Counted from the first letter of the stretch, positions 15,834 through 25,350 are shown. The stretch is DNA of 64,000 bases from Ktedonobacter racemifer DSM 44963 (GCF_000178855.1 NZ_ADVG01000004.1:1426001-1490000); one strand, 5' to 3'. Notes: generated by a model not told the origin, from the sequence alone. Translations and numbers: made by a program.

Positions 15834-18800
15834 TTATATGGCGTTAGCTAATTGAGCCTGTGTTAAACGTAGATGTGGTAGACGCACTACGGGAAGAAAC
15901 GTAACCAGGCGATGGAGAATGACTGCTTCGATTGCCCCACCACCAATGAGAGCCCATCCAAGCGGCCCTGGCATCACAAGCCTGAGGAAACTGCGCAGAG
16001 GCGGCACGGTAAATGTTGCCAGGAGGACTCCGGCGGAGATCGCTACGGCTCCAAAGACGGTTCGCGTGAGCGTCTCTTCAGTTTTGCCAGCGTCGAGCGT
16101 CTGGGCGAGCTGGGTGACGATAATACTCGCAAAGGCCACCGAGCGTGCCTCTGCTATGCCTGAGCCGAGCATAATAATGTAGGAGACCAACGCCGGGAGA
16201 GCGCTGGCCAGGGCACGACGAGCGATATCGTCAAGAAGTGGCTTGCCAAGAGCCGCCGTGCCCTCGCGTTCCAGGCCAGCGAGATCGCGGTGCTCAGGCT
16301 CCTGAAGGGCTACGGCAGTTGCGGGCAGTATATCCGTGATGACGTTCATCGCCAGAATTTGACGTGCATTAAGCGGGAAGTTGAGTGTCAGGAGACTCGC
16401 GCTAACCACCAGCCCCAGCTCGCCTAGATTGCCGCCCAATAGTAAACCAAGCGCCCGGCGAATGTTGCGCCAGAAGCTGCGTCCCTCAACCAGGGCCTCA
16501 ACCAGGGTCGAGAAATCATCGTCAACAAGTACGACATCGGCGGTCTGACGCGCGACCTCTGTGCCTCCACGACCCATGGCGACCCCGACATCTGCCAGGC
16601 GGAGCGCGGGCGCGTCGTTGACGCCATCGCCAGTCATGGCGACGGTGTGACCATACTGTCGCAGCCGCTCGATAATGCGTAGTTTGTCCAGCGGAGTCGC
16701 CCTGGCAATGACGGTTATATGCTCCAGGCGAGCACCCAACTCATCGTCGGATAGCGCCGCCATTTCAGCGGCGTTTAGAACACCATCGCCACTCCCCAGT
16801 AGCCCTGCCTCACGCGCAATTGTACGTGCCGTGAGTGGGTGGTCGCCAGTAATCATGATCACACGTACCCCAGCGTCGCGACAACGCTGTACCGCCGCCT
16901 GGACTGTTGGACGTAAGGGATCACTGATGCCCAGGAAGCCGAGCGCCGTCAGTTCTTGTGGATCATCCAGCGGCATATCGGGAGGTCCCTCCGCGACCAT
17001 AAGTACGCGTAGTCCTCGCTCAGCCAGGCGCTGGGAGCGTGTCAGCAGCTCCTGTCGGCCAGCCTCATCGAGGGGCTGTTTCTCTCCATGGAGCCTGAAT
17101 GCACGACAGCGTGGGATCAAGGCCTCTGGGGCGCCTTTGATACAGAGGCGTTTCAGCGCAAGCGTGGTGTAGAAAGAGCGCAAGGGATCAAAGGCCAGCT
17201 CTGCCTCGCGCTTGACGTGCAATTGTTCATCGAGATCAGCCTTCTGTGCTCCACGAATCACAGCGAAGTCCGTTGGGTGAGAGGCGGCGTCGGGCGCCTC
17301 GGGATGAGGACTGGCGAGGGCCGCCGTGAGCAGCACATGTCGGGCATCATCCGAGAGTACGTTCGAAACGGGTACCTCGTGCTCATTGTCTGCAACCAGG
17401 TTGAGCGCGAGTTGTCCCTGAGTTAACGTGCCAGTTTTGTCGGTACAGGCGACATCGACTCTGCCGAGCGCCTCGACGGCTGAAAGGCGCCGGACAACGG
17501 CATTACGGCTGGCCAGGCGCCGGGCGACCGCTGCCTCACTGACGCTGGCCAGGAGGGGCAGGCCCTCGGGGATGGCCGCCAGCACGATGGTTACTCCCGT
17601 GGCCAGTTGCGCGGCCAGGGGTCGTTTGAGCAGCAGCCCTGACGCGATGACGATGACTCCTCCTGCCAGTGAGAGTGGCAAGAGGGTCTTGAGCATGCGA
17701 TTCAGGCGCACACCGAGCGGGCTCTGTTCGGTCTCCTCAACCGCCAGGGCGGCGGCAGTCGCTCCCATACGTGTCTGATGCCCCACCGCGATTACAATCG
17801 CTTGCCCGGTGCCAGTCGTCACATCGCTCCCTTCCAGCACGATACGGCTGCTATCCGTTCCTCCAACCGTCACTTTGGCGACCGGTAGGGATTCACCAGT
17901 GAGCGCCGCCTCGTCTACCTCTAGACCTTGAGCGCTTAAGACACGCGCATCGGCTGCGACATGTTCGCCTGGGGTGAGCAAGAGCACATCCCCAGGTACC
18001 ACCTCTTGCGCTGGCACACTTACGGGCTGGCTATCTCGCAGGACGTGTGCCGTTGGAGACTCCATTTGTTCCAGCGCCTCCGCGATCCGGTTGGCCTTAT
18101 GTTCTTGCCAGGCGCCAATAGAGACATTTGCCAGAATGGTCGCGCTGATGATGGCAAAGTCGCCAGGCGCGCCTAGCAGGAGTGAGAGACCCGCCCCGGC
18201 GGCATACACTGCGATCAGCGGCGAGCGTACCTGGTCCAGGAACGTCGAAAGAAGTTCAAAGCGCCGCGCTCGTGGTGCCTCTTTGTGGTGCCGTGCTGCA
18301 GCCTCTACGCTGCTAAGTCCCTTTTCTGAGGTCTGTAGGGCCTGTAGAACCGCCTCTGGCTCGCGTTGCCCCCAACGCTCAGGATGGGGATCGGTGAGAT
18401 GAGAGATGACTGAACCGGGTCTCTCCCCGCCGCGCAGGCGTAACCATCCATCAAAAATGGCTCCGAGCGTGGCGATAGAGACAACACGTGAGGCTGGCTC
18501 CAGTCCCCCCGCTATCCCACGGAAGCCCAGCCCAGCACCAATAATGTTCGCGACGCTGGACCAGGCAACGGCATCGCGAACCGTCTCGTCACAGCGAGCG
18601 CCCGCCTCCACAATGGCTGCGACAGCCTTAATATTGGGTGTCAACAGATCTACCCGGGCCGGAAGGCGTGTGTGTTCATTGCTCATCCCGATTGCCAGGT
18701 CACAGGCGTCAAAGGCGGCTGCAGCTCCGGCGTGGTCCGCGACAAAGGCGACTCTCGCCCCTGCTTGCTGCTTCATATGAATGGCTTCAACGGCATTATC

Positions 18801-20690
18801 TCTATCAACAAGAGATACATGAGCACGCGTCACCAGGGCCTGAACCGCCATTTGATCATGCTCTACCAGGACGCCCAGCTCTACTCTGTTCCGCTGGCAG
18901 GTCTCGACAAGATCGCTCACACCTGGCGCAAGAGCTGGCCTGAGCGCGAAGATACCAAGCGGGCGCGGCTTACGCTGAGAGCGCAGCACCAGGACGGTGT
19001 TGCCGCTCTGGCGTAAGGGCGCGGCCTCAGGCAGTGCCGCCCAGTCCTCGACGTAGCCAAGCGTATATTGCGTGCCTTCGATGGTCGCTGTGACCCTGGT
19101 GCCATCAAAGGTCGCGCTGGGAAGAGTTAAAATCTGCGTGCTACCAAAGACGCCTCCCCAGGGAAAGCCAGCGGCGGCAGTTATTTCTTGCGCGAGCGCG
19201 AGAAGCTGGGCTGGATCATGGCTCTCGTCCAGAGATAGTATGCTCGCTAGTTCCAGGCGATCACTGAGCAGGCGCGCACCATCCAGAAAGACGCAGTCTG
19301 GACGATAGATCTTGCGATCTGGCCGTGTTCCTACAATGACGTTCCCGGCTCGAAGCACGCGCGCAGCCGCCCGATGTTCCGAACTATCCAGACCAATCAT
19401 AGCCGGTCGAGGATTGACCAGGAGCAGGGCCGCAAGCGTTCGGGTCCAGGAACGGGTAAGCAGGGCTGTCGCCGCTGCATACACCAGTGAGAGCGGGCTT
19501 ACCACCTGTAGATAACGCTCAAAAAGCGTTGGCGCGACCGGTGCCGGGCGCGGGGCTGGTGTAAAGGCCTCAAATGAGGTATCGCGCTGTAGGCGCAAAG
19601 TAAAGGGACCACCAAAGAGGAGAGCGCCGGGGGGTATGGTGCCTCCTGGATAGACGGGCATCGGCAGAGCATCGCGTCCAATCGCGGTGCCTCTTCCCTC
19701 TATAACGGAGGCCGCCAGAGGCGTACGCTCACTCGCCTCAAGCTGAATGGTTGCGCCTGGTTGAGCCGAAGGGGCCTGCGCAATGCTCTCTTCATGCTTT
19801 CGCCAGGCTGTCCGCTGCTCATAAGTTTCAGTAGAGAGGAGGAGCGAATCAGACTCGTTAACGCCTAGAGCCAGAGCATTATTGGAGAGGGTCTGAGTAA
19901 TCATCCCTGGAATGCTAAAGAGAAAGTCGGACACGGTTCGCCCTAATAGCTTGCGCGCACCATAGCGAATAGGCGGAATACCCTGGAGAATGCCGAGAAT
20001 ACTGGCGACTTGTGCCGCGACGGAGGCGCCTGGGAGCGGTTCCTGAACGCTTAGAAAGCGGCGTGTGGCGAGGAGTCCAAGCCCTAGAGCGGCCCCAATG
20101 GAGTGTGTAGCGCTACGTATTAAGGGGCCAGGATCAAGTGGATCACTCGGTTGCGTCTCATCGGGAACATCTGGCAAATCTACCCCCATAGCATCTGCGA
20201 TCAGATCCTCCAGCTCTACTTCATGTTCAGTATATTCGACGAGTATGCGTCCGGTGAGCGCGTTTGCGGTGACATGTACACCGGGGCGTTGCTCCAGGCG
20301 CTCTATGAGGCGCTTAGCCAGGCTCGGATCGCAATCTAAGCCGCGCACTGGGATGCGCATCCGGATTGTTTTCCCCTGCCGCTCCTTTTTTACAGACGGC
20401 CGGAATGGTTTATGAGTGGAGGCCAGTTGCTTCGTAGAGGTAGTGTCCGCTGGCGGTTCAAGCGTTTGTAGCATTTCAAGAATGGCTGGCTCACTGGTGA
20501 GGTGTGGGTCAAATTGAATAAGCATATTCTCTGTAAGAGGATTAGCCTGCACACGCTGCACACCCGTTACATGGTGAAGCTGTGCCTCCAGGCGTTGCAT
20601 CCCTTGCCCGAACCAACCTGGTACGTGTACCCGTATTCTCCCTGGTATTGCGTGTAGAACCTGGACTTTCTCTGTGACAACTATGCCCAT
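15834..20690 (-). CDS. CtpI-like tandem P-type cation ATPase (degenerate plus active halves)
   Basis: This very large protein (1618 residues) begins with two HMA-like segments (IPGRIRVHVPGWF; IRMRIPVRGLDCD). A first ATPase-like half follows in which DKTGT is replaced by FLDGA near residue 471 and the hinge is degenerate. The second half is a complete P-type ATPase: LTGESLPVAKV (about 931), CTDKTGTLTQGQ with the phosphorylated Asp1084, and MTGDGVNDAPAL (about 1356). It then has the C-terminal membrane helices. This layout and length match mycobacterial CtpI. The pump direction and ion are not predictable. The ATG at 20690 has TTGGGGGC upstream; an earlier in-frame start adds 14 residues. Confidence 0.9.
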   Translation of the reverse strand: MGIVVTEKVQVLHAIPGRIRVHVPGWFGQGMQRLEAQLHHVTGVQRVQANPLTENMLIQFDPHLTSEPAILEMLQTLEPPADTTSTKQLASTHKPFRPSVKKERQGKTIRMRIPVRGLDCDPSLAKRLIERLEQRPGVHVTANALTGRILVEYTEHEVELEDLIADAMGVDLPDVPDETQPSDPLDPGPLIRSATHSIGAALGLGLLATRRFLSVQEPLPGASVAAQVASILGILQGIPPIRYGARKLLGRTVSDFLFSIPGMITQTLSNNALALGVNESDSLLLSTETYEQRTAWRKHEESIAQAPSAQPGATIQLEASERTPLAASVIEGRGTAIGRDALPMPVYPGGTIPPGALLFGGPFTLRLQRDTSFEAFTPAPRPAPVAPTLFERYLQVVSPLSLVYAAATALLTRSWTRTLAALLLVNPRPAMIGLDSSEHRAAARVLRAGNVIVGTRPDRKIYRPDCVFLDGARLLSDRLELASILSLDESHDPAQLLALAQEITAAAGFPWGGVFGSTQILTLPSATFDGTRVTATIEGTQYTLGYVEDWAALPEAAPLRQSGNTVLVLRSQRKPRPLGIFALRPALAPGVSDLVETCQRNRVELGVLVEHDQMAVQALVTRAHVSLVDRDNAVEAIHMKQQAGARVAFVADHAGAAAAFDACDLAIGMSNEHTRLPARVDLLTPNIKAVAAIVEAGARCDETVRDAVAWSSVANIIGAGLGFRGIAGGLEPASRVVSIATLGAIFDGWLRLRGGERPGSVISHLTDPHPERWGQREPEAVLQALQTSEKGLSSVEAAARHHKEAPRARRFELLSTFLDQVRSPLIAVYAAGAGLSLLLGAPGDFAIISATILANVSIGAWQEHKANRIAEALEQMESPTAHVLRDSQPVSVPAQEVVPGDVLLLTPGEHVAADARVLSAQGLEVDEAALTGESLPVAKVTVGGTDSSRIVLEGSDVTTGTGQAIVIAVGHQTRMGATAAALAVEETEQSPLGVRLNRMLKTLLPLSLAGGVIVIASGLLLKRPLAAQLATGVTIVLAAIPEGLPLLASVSEAAVARRLASRNAVVRRLSAVEALGRVDVACTDKTGTLTQGQLALNLVADNEHEVPVSNVLSDDARHVLLTAALASPHPEAPDAASHPTDFAVIRGAQKADLDEQLHVKREAELAFDPLRSFYTTLALKRLCIKGAPEALIPRCRAFRLHGEKQPLDEAGRQELLTRSQRLAERGLRVLMVAEGPPDMPLDDPQELTALGFLGISDPLRPTVQAAVQRCRDAGVRVIMITGDHPLTARTIAREAGLLGSGDGVLNAAEMAALSDDELGARLEHITVIARATPLDKLRIIERLRQYGHTVAMTGDGVNDAPALRLADVGVAMGRGGTEVARQTADVVLVDDDFSTLVEALVEGRSFWRNIRRALGLLLGGNLGELGLVVSASLLTLNFPLNARQILAMNVITDILPATAVALQEPEHRDLAGLEREGTAALGKPLLDDIARRALASALPALVSYIIMLGSGIAEARSVAFASIIVTQLAQTLDAGKTEETLTRTVFGAVAISAGVLLATFTVPPLRSFLRLVMPGPLGWALIGGGAIEAVILHRLVTFLPVVRLPHLRLTQAQLANAI

Positions 20691-20785
20691 AATAGCCCCC
20701 AATTTCTTGCTCAAATACGCAACAAAGCACACCTCTTATAGGGGGCAGAGCTTGCTCGGTCTCTGAGTCCATGCGAATATAGACT

Positions 20786-21079
20786 CTACTTACCCTGATT
20801 TATAGATTTGGTCGCAGGGTCAGTGGGTTGTTGCTGATTGGTTGTTACAGCTTGCCTATTAGCTTGTGGAGAGCTTTCGGCTGAAACACGCCCTTTCTGG
20901 AAACCATGAGCCATGCTCTTGCCAAATGAAGCGGCTGTCTCTCCAGCTATCAATGCGCCTGCGAGGCCATAGACGGCCCCTTTGCGTAGAAGTTTACGTG
21001 CCTTTGGCGAGAAGATCGCTGCAGCTACCACTGCTGTAGCAGCTACCTCCGGCTCCACGAAATCTTCAAGATCCATCAT
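20786..21079 (-). CDS. Small DUF5132-like protein upstream of the ATPase
   Basis: The 97-residue protein has one Ala/Gly-rich hydrophobic stretch (AATAVVAAAIFSPKARKLL, then GAVYGLAGALIAGETAASFG) and a polar C-terminus with a Gln/Thr-rich tail. The pattern resembles the DUF5132/DUF1490 type of small proteins encoded beside CtpI-like ATPases, where they are thought to be accessory membrane factors. It lies 95 bases upstream of the ATPase start on the same strand. The ribosome-binding site is weak and two adjacent ATGs are available. The hairpin end of a tnpB element abuts its 5' side, so its original promoter may have been displaced. Confidence 0.6.
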   Translation of the reverse strand: MMDLEDFVEPEVAATAVVAAAIFSPKARKLLRKGAVYGLAGALIAGETAASFGKSMAHGFQKGRVSAESSPQANRQAVTTNQQQPTDPATKSINQGK

Positions 21080-21155
21080 AAGAACCGCGCCATGCGTGGA
21101 CCCCTGGGTTTAGACATGGGGAGGAGCATGGCGCACTCCTTTCTTTTTTTACTAT

Positions 21156-21185
21156 TTGGCACAAATATCACATATATGGTATAAT
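21156..21185 (+). promoter_or_regulatory. Promoter of the third tnpB, apparently leaderless
   Basis: TTGGCA (21156-21161), 18 bases, then TATAAT (21180-21185). The ATG begins only 6 bases after the -10 box, so the transcript should start at or next to the start codon. No Shine-Dalgarno fits in that space. Confidence 0.65.
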
Positions 21186-21191
21186 TTGTGC

Positions 21192-22397
21192 ATGGATAGA
21201 ACGGTGCGGATTCAACTTCAACCGAATACAGAACAGTCCCACGTCTTGCAGGAAACGTTGGTGCAGTTTACCGTTGCCTACAATCATGTGTGTGTCTATG
21301 GTTGGCAGCATTGCGAGAAGAACGGTGTCAGGCTTCATCATGCCACCTACTACGAGACGAAATCCTTGTGTCCTGGTCTGGTGAGTGACTTGCTCATTCA
21401 GGCTCGGGTCAAAGCCACCGAAACGCTTCGCAGTGCTTTCACCTGGAAAGCCAAGAAGGAAGCGTCCTATCCGAAAAAGGTTGCTAACGCACAGAAACAG
21501 GGGAAACCCGCTCCTCTCTTCAAGCCTGTTCGTTGCCCTTCCTCTGAGCAGTGTGCGGTTCGTTACAATGTTCACACCTACTCCCTCAATTGGGAAACAC
21601 AAACGATTCGCGTTTCGACCACGCAAGGCAAAATGACTCTTCCCTTTACCGTTCCTCATTTCAGTGAGCGATATCGTGGGTGTAACATTGCTACTGCTGA
21701 CCTGATCCACCGCAAAGGGAAATGGTGGCTGCATGTCGTGGTCAATGTTCCCGAACCTGTTGTTCAAGCCAATGACACGGTTGTTGGTGTGGACTTGGGC
21801 TTGAATCGTCCTGCTGTGACTTCCAACCGTCACTTCCTTGGCTCTCGCCACTGGAAAGAGGTTGACCGCCGTACGTTCCGTCTCCGTCGCAAACTTCAGT
21901 CCAAAGGAACCACGTCTGCCAAACGGCATCTCAAAAAGCTGTCGCGTAAGCAGATGCTTTTCCACCGGGACTGTGACCATGTGCTCTCCAAACGCATCGT
22001 GCAAAGCGTAACCCCTGGAGCAACAATTGTGCTTGAGAACTTGACCAATATTCGAGAAGGAGTCCGACATCGCAAAGGTGAAGGACAACGTAAGTTGCAT
22101 TCCTGGTCCTTTGCGCAGTTGTACGGCTTCATTGTCTACAAAGGGCAAGAACAGGGAATGGTGGTTGAACGCATTGATCCGCGTCATACCTCGCAGACCT
22201 GTTCTCGTTGTGGGCATCAAGCACGCAACAATCGGCGTTCTCAATCGGTCTTTCACTGTCGCTCCTGCGGGTATCAACTTCATGCAGACCTCAATGCTGC
22301 ATACAACATCCGAGACAAATTTTGTCTTGCTCAGGGTGGTAGACCTGTCCTGAGTGGGTCGCTGTCAGACGTCCTCTCGTCTCACGCTTCGGCTTAG
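21192..22397 (+). CDS. tnpB: TnpB RNA-guided nuclease
   Basis: This is a 401-residue TnpB starting MDRTVRIQLQPNTEQSHVLQ. It has the N-terminal barrel region, VVGVDLGLNRPAV (RuvC-I Asp), TIVLENLTNIREG (RuvC-II Glu), a CSRCG...CRSCG zinc finger and HADLNAAYNIRD (RuvC-III Asp). All catalytic positions are intact. The start at 21192 was preferred because the promoter -10 box lies immediately upstream of it; a longer frame begins inside the promoter. It is flanked by paired hairpin ends. The guide RNA is expected to overlap the 3' end of the gene and the right hairpin. Confidence 0.92.
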   Translation: MDRTVRIQLQPNTEQSHVLQETLVQFTVAYNHVCVYGWQHCEKNGVRLHHATYYETKSLCPGLVSDLLIQARVKATETLRSAFTWKAKKEASYPKKVANAQKQGKPAPLFKPVRCPSSEQCAVRYNVHTYSLNWETQTIRVSTTQGKMTLPFTVPHFSERYRGCNIATADLIHRKGKWWLHVVVNVPEPVVQANDTVVGVDLGLNRPAVTSNRHFLGSRHWKEVDRRTFRLRRKLQSKGTTSAKRHLKKLSRKQMLFHRDCDHVLSKRIVQSVTPGATIVLENLTNIREGVRHRKGEGQRKLHSWSFAQLYGFIVYKGQEQGMVVERIDPRHTSQTCSRCGHQARNNRRSQSVFHCRSCGYQLHADLNAAYNIRDKFCLAQGGRPVLSGSLSDVLSSHASA

Positions 22398-22425
22398 GGA
22401 CAAGCCCCTGGCTTTCGCCATGGGG

Positions 22426-22685
22426 TATCTGACATTGCTACCTCTCTTTGAGAAAATCTGTCACGTAGTACAACAATTTGAGGAATCCATCCCACCAGCA
22501 CAAATACCTATCCTTAAGGAACAGTTGAAAGAAGATAAATACGCAAAGTCGGTTTATAAAATTTGGCTTAGTAGAGAAAACACGCCCCTGTCTTACAGGA
22601 AGTAACAATATAGCCCCCAATATGGCACCATCTTGGGTGCCTGTGCTATGCTATATGCACCAATAGTCTCTAAAGGTAAATATGC
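22426..22685 (+). other. Remnant sequence right of the tnpB element
   Basis: An open frame through 22605 (LLPLFEKICHVVQQFEE..., ending LSYRK) reads like a C-terminal helical protein fragment, but its 5' part would be inside the element, so it may be the tail of an interrupted gene. A small GGCACC/GGGTGCC hairpin lies near 22626. Nothing else is convincing. Confidence 0.25.
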
Positions 22686-22959
22686 ATGCATTATGCCAGC
22701 CAGTGGCGTTGCGATATCGCCCGGCGTATCGCGCCCATTACCGCCGGTAACCCTGCTGTCAGCGCCATTATGGTAAGTGGCTTGACCTCGCGCCTATCAG
22801 CTTGCTCCCCACCAGGGATTTGCCACCATCCAGTCCCTGGTCCTTGAAAGCTACAACCTGGCAGTCCAGGCCCTCCCCCAGCTTGCAGAGGAGATCACTC
22901 ACGCTCGCACGCGCTTCCTCCACCAGCGCAAGCGCTTCGAGCATGCGCCTTCCCACTAG
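22686..22959 (+). pseudogene. Nucleotidyltransferase-like gene remnant with internal deletion
   Basis: An ATG at 22686 gives MHYASQWRCDIARRIAPITA followed by GNPAVSAIMVSGL. This resembles the start of a nucleotidyltransferase-domain protein just before the GSxxxG active-site motif. It stops soon after. A different frame downstream (about 22820-22959) reads as the helical C-terminus of such a protein, IQSLVLESYNLAVQALPQLA up to the stop at 22957-22959. The central region with the catalytic carboxylates is missing. An internal deletion fusing the two ends in different frames is the simplest explanation. Family assignment is moderate. Confidence 0.4.
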
Positions 22960-23012
22960 TAGCCGCGTACGTCAGTAGCAGGCCCGCTACTTGCGTACGC
23001 GGCTACTAGTGG
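22953..23012. repeat. Long palindrome built from the GCGTACGC repeat
   Basis: CCACTAGTAGCCGCGTACG is followed by an imperfect inner part and by its exact complement, giving a 19-bp outer stem plus a 6-bp inner stem. Each arm is a copy of a 23-base sequence found again at 26744 and 61084. It sits between the nucleotidyltransferase remnant and the MFS stop, so it may end transcription from both sides. Confidence 0.75.
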
Positions 23013-23031
23013 AGAGAGGGGTTTGCAAACA

Positions 23032-24219
23032 CTATTCGATCTTTTCGGCAGTACTCGCCGCCGGGGCGCAGAGCGCGGCAAGTACACATAGAAAGACCAC
23101 CAGGAATAACGCGAGTCGAAGTCCCACTCGATCAGCAATAAAACCAATCATGGATGGACCGGCAATCATGCCAAAATATCCCCATGTTGTGACCGTTGCA
23201 AGAGGGGAACCCGTATCCTGCCTGGCGAGGCGTCCCGCCGCACTTACCACAAGAGGAAACGGAACGGAAAGGCCGATTCCTACCAGGCTCAGGCCAAAGA
23301 GCACCATGGGTGTCCAGGTAAACACTAGCGCCAGAGTAAGCCCGATGGCCGCAAGTAAGCAGGCGCTACACACAAGCATAGCCGCCCCGAAGCGCATTAC
23401 CAGCCTATCGCCAGCACTGCGCCCAAGAGTCATACAGAGTAAAAAGGCAGTGAAGCCTGTCGCTGCTAATCCGGCTCCGGTATGGAGCGTACTGGAGAGA
23501 TACACAGCGCCCCAATCGAAGATAGCCCCTACGCTGAGGAAGGCACAGAAAGCAATTATCCCTAACAATATGAGTGGCCGTGAGAAATGCAGAGGTAGCG
23601 CTTTCTGAGTGGGTTGTTTTCGTGCGTTTTGTATCGACCTTGATGGCAAAAGCCAACACGAACTCCCTATGAGGCCAGCACAGGCGCAGATAGCGATGGA
23701 GAGAAAATGGAGATCAGGGCTTACATGTAAAGCAGCCAAAATACTACCGAGTGAGGCGCCGACCAGGCTGCCCACGCTAAAGCACGCATGGAACGAATTC
23801 AGAATAGATCGGCCATATGCCTGCTCGACATCGGCGCCCTGCATATTCATTGTGATATCCATTGCGCCACTGCCGGCCCCAAAGGAGGCAAGCGCCAGGA
23901 AGAGTAGCGGCAAGGTTGGCGCTACAGCCATCAGAGGAAGTGCAACACCCATACCAAGCGCGGCAACAGTGCTAATCACATTGCTGCCATAGTGCCTGGA
24001 GAGGCGACTGGCAATATTCATAGCGAGAAGTCCACCGACGGTACATCCCAGTAAGGCCAGCCCTAGTTGGCCTGAAGGTAGGGCAAGCTTCATTTGTAGC
24101 TCAGGAAGACGTGTTGACATAGTAGCCGTCATCAGGCCATTCAAGAAGAAGAAGACACTCACTGCTATTCGAGCTAGATCTGAGCGCCGTTTATCTGTTT
24201 GCTGAGATTTTGTTATCAT
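23032..24219 (-). CDS. Major facilitator superfamily transporter
   Basis: This 395-residue protein has about 12 transmembrane helices and MFS hallmarks. An N-terminal helix with FFFLNGLMTATMSTRLPELQ is followed by the loop 2-3 G-x-x-x-x-R-x-x-x-x-G-like stretch (ASRLSRHYGSNVISTVAALG), and the second half starts after a basic linker (SRSIQNARKQPTQKAL). Residue pattern and length fit the sugar/drug-exporter type (FucP/YbjJ-like), but the substrate cannot be told. GAAGGGTG precedes the ATG at 24219; an ATG at 24231 is also possible. Confidence 0.85.
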   Translation of the reverse strand: MITKSQQTDKRRSDLARIAVSVFFFLNGLMTATMSTRLPELQMKLALPSGQLGLALLGCTVGGLLAMNIASRLSRHYGSNVISTVAALGMGVALPLMAVAPTLPLLFLALASFGAGSGAMDITMNMQGADVEQAYGRSILNSFHACFSVGSLVGASLGSILAALHVSPDLHFLSIAICACAGLIGSSCWLLPSRSIQNARKQPTQKALPLHFSRPLILLGIIAFCAFLSVGAIFDWGAVYLSSTLHTGAGLAATGFTAFLLCMTLGRSAGDRLVMRFGAAMLVCSACLLAAIGLTLALVFTWTPMVLFGLSLVGIGLSVPFPLVVSAAGRLARQDTGSPLATVTTWGYFGMIAGPSMIGFIADRVGLRLALFLVVFLCVLAALCAPAASTAEKIE

Positions 24220-24820
24220 AGCACCCTTCATTCCAGGAGAGAGCGGTGCCCAAAGATGCCATGGTATACAAAGGTTTGGGCACACTGACTCTACGAGGCC
24301 GATGTGGCCTTTATTTGTCCATAAGTGGTAGTGAAGGGGACATACTCGCTTGAAGAGTGGAGATGCAGCGAAAAGGAGAATGAGATGCGCAGCATAAACT
24401 CCATCGCAGGATCACCTCTTAAGTGCGAGATGCCCGGCGATACACGCCGCGAAGATGAGAAGAGAGGTAGGAAGCTATGAGAAAACAGCCTGTTATAACA
24501 GAACAGGTATAATTGTGGATTTGTAGCCTGTATTACCCCGCGTAAGCCCGGCGTGATCGCTTAGGCGGGTAGTTTAGTTGCGTTAATCATGGTTTCGCTT
24601 GCTTTCACACAAATGGTTTTCTCTGGGTAAGGTCAGATCTTTTGTACACAAAACTCTACCAGGAGACTGACGCTCTGTCAAGCCGCTTGCAGAGCGAGGA
24701 ATATAGAGAGCGTCAAGAAAGAGGGCCAAATTTGTCCTTTTTATAAAGTATATTACATGTATGAGTTGACAAGGTAGATACACAAGTATTCGACATATTT
24801 TATTTAAAGGGGGAAAAGAG
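24220..24820. other. Intergenic region before ridA
   Basis: No gene is seen. A hairpin at 24537-24569 pairs CCCGCGTAAGC with GCTTAGGCGGG with one mismatch. A TTGACA box near 24762 has no clear -10 partner at the usual spacing. AAAGGGGG at 24807-24814 is the ridA ribosome-binding site. Confidence 0.4.
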
Positions 24821-25258
24821 ATGACTCATCCTACAGAATCACCTTTGGACCAGGGGTTTGTAGAATACCTCAATCCTGAGCATCTGCATAAAAATCCAGC
24901 GTTTACACAGGTAATTAGCGTTAGTGGGCCAGCGAAAACCATTTATGTTGGTGGCCAGAACGCAGTGGATGCACAGGGAAATATTATAGGTAAGGGGGAT
25001 ATCAAAGCACAAACTCAACAGGTGCTCGCCAACATACGCGAGGCGTTAGCTGCCGCCGGGGCCGAGCCCAGGCATATCATCAAATGGAATCTATACCTTG
25101 TCCAGGGTCAATCGCTGCGTGAAGGATTTGCGGCCTTTCAGCAATTCTGGGGGCAGCGTCCCAATCCACCTGCTATTACTATGGCTTATGTCGCGGGGCT
25201 GGCGAATCCCGACTTCCTCCTGGAAATGGATGTCACCGCAGTCGTTCCATTAGCTTAA
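24821..25258 (+). CDS. RidA-family protein (YjgF/YER057c/UK114)
   Basis: This 145-residue protein carries the family pattern: TIYVGGQNAVDAQGNIIGKG, the helix TQQVLANIREALAAAGAEPR, IIKWNLYLV, PPAITMAYVAGLANPDFLLE and the closing EMDVTAVVPL. RidA proteins form trimers and hydrolyse reactive enamine/imine intermediates such as 2-aminoacrylate. The usual active-site arginine before the final strand is not clearly present (TMAYVAGLA instead of xxRxxxxVxxL), so it may belong to a non-deaminating RidA subgroup. It has a strong ribosome-binding site and stands alone, followed by the long palindrome at 25273-25350. Confidence 0.88.
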   Translation: MTHPTESPLDQGFVEYLNPEHLHKNPAFTQVISVSGPAKTIYVGGQNAVDAQGNIIGKGDIKAQTQQVLANIREALAAAGAEPRHIIKWNLYLVQGQSLREGFAAFQQFWGQRPNPPAITMAYVAGLANPDFLLEMDVTAVVPLA

Positions 25259-25272
25259 TTAATTGTACAACC

Positions 25273-25350
25273 TATATTCTAATGTATTCTAAAAGGTGCC
25301 AGGAACCGCATACTCGGTTCCTGGCACCTTTTAGAATACATTAGAATATA
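25273..25350. repeat. Perfect 36-bp inverted repeat with 6-base loop
   Basis: Positions 25273-25308 are exactly complementary to 25315-25350, with CATACT between them. The inner part (GGAACCGC-TAC-CGGTTCC) resembles the palindrome at 45633. It sits directly after ridA and could act as a terminator, but the length is far beyond that of typical terminators. Confidence 0.9.

Larger units (their letters stand above)
21087..22425 (+). mobile_element. IS200/IS605-type element carrying only tnpB, with hairpin ends
   Basis: The left side has a nested hairpin: GCGCCATGC (21087-21095) pairs with 21126-21134, and inside it CCCCTGGG...CATGGGG at 21101-21121. The right side has the matching CCCCTGGCTTTCGCCATGGGG (22405-22425). 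Similar CCCCTGG/CATGGGG hairpins at both ends bracket the single tnpB gene. There is no TnpA, so it would need a transposase in trans. The exact cleavage sites were not determined. Confidence 0.65.
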
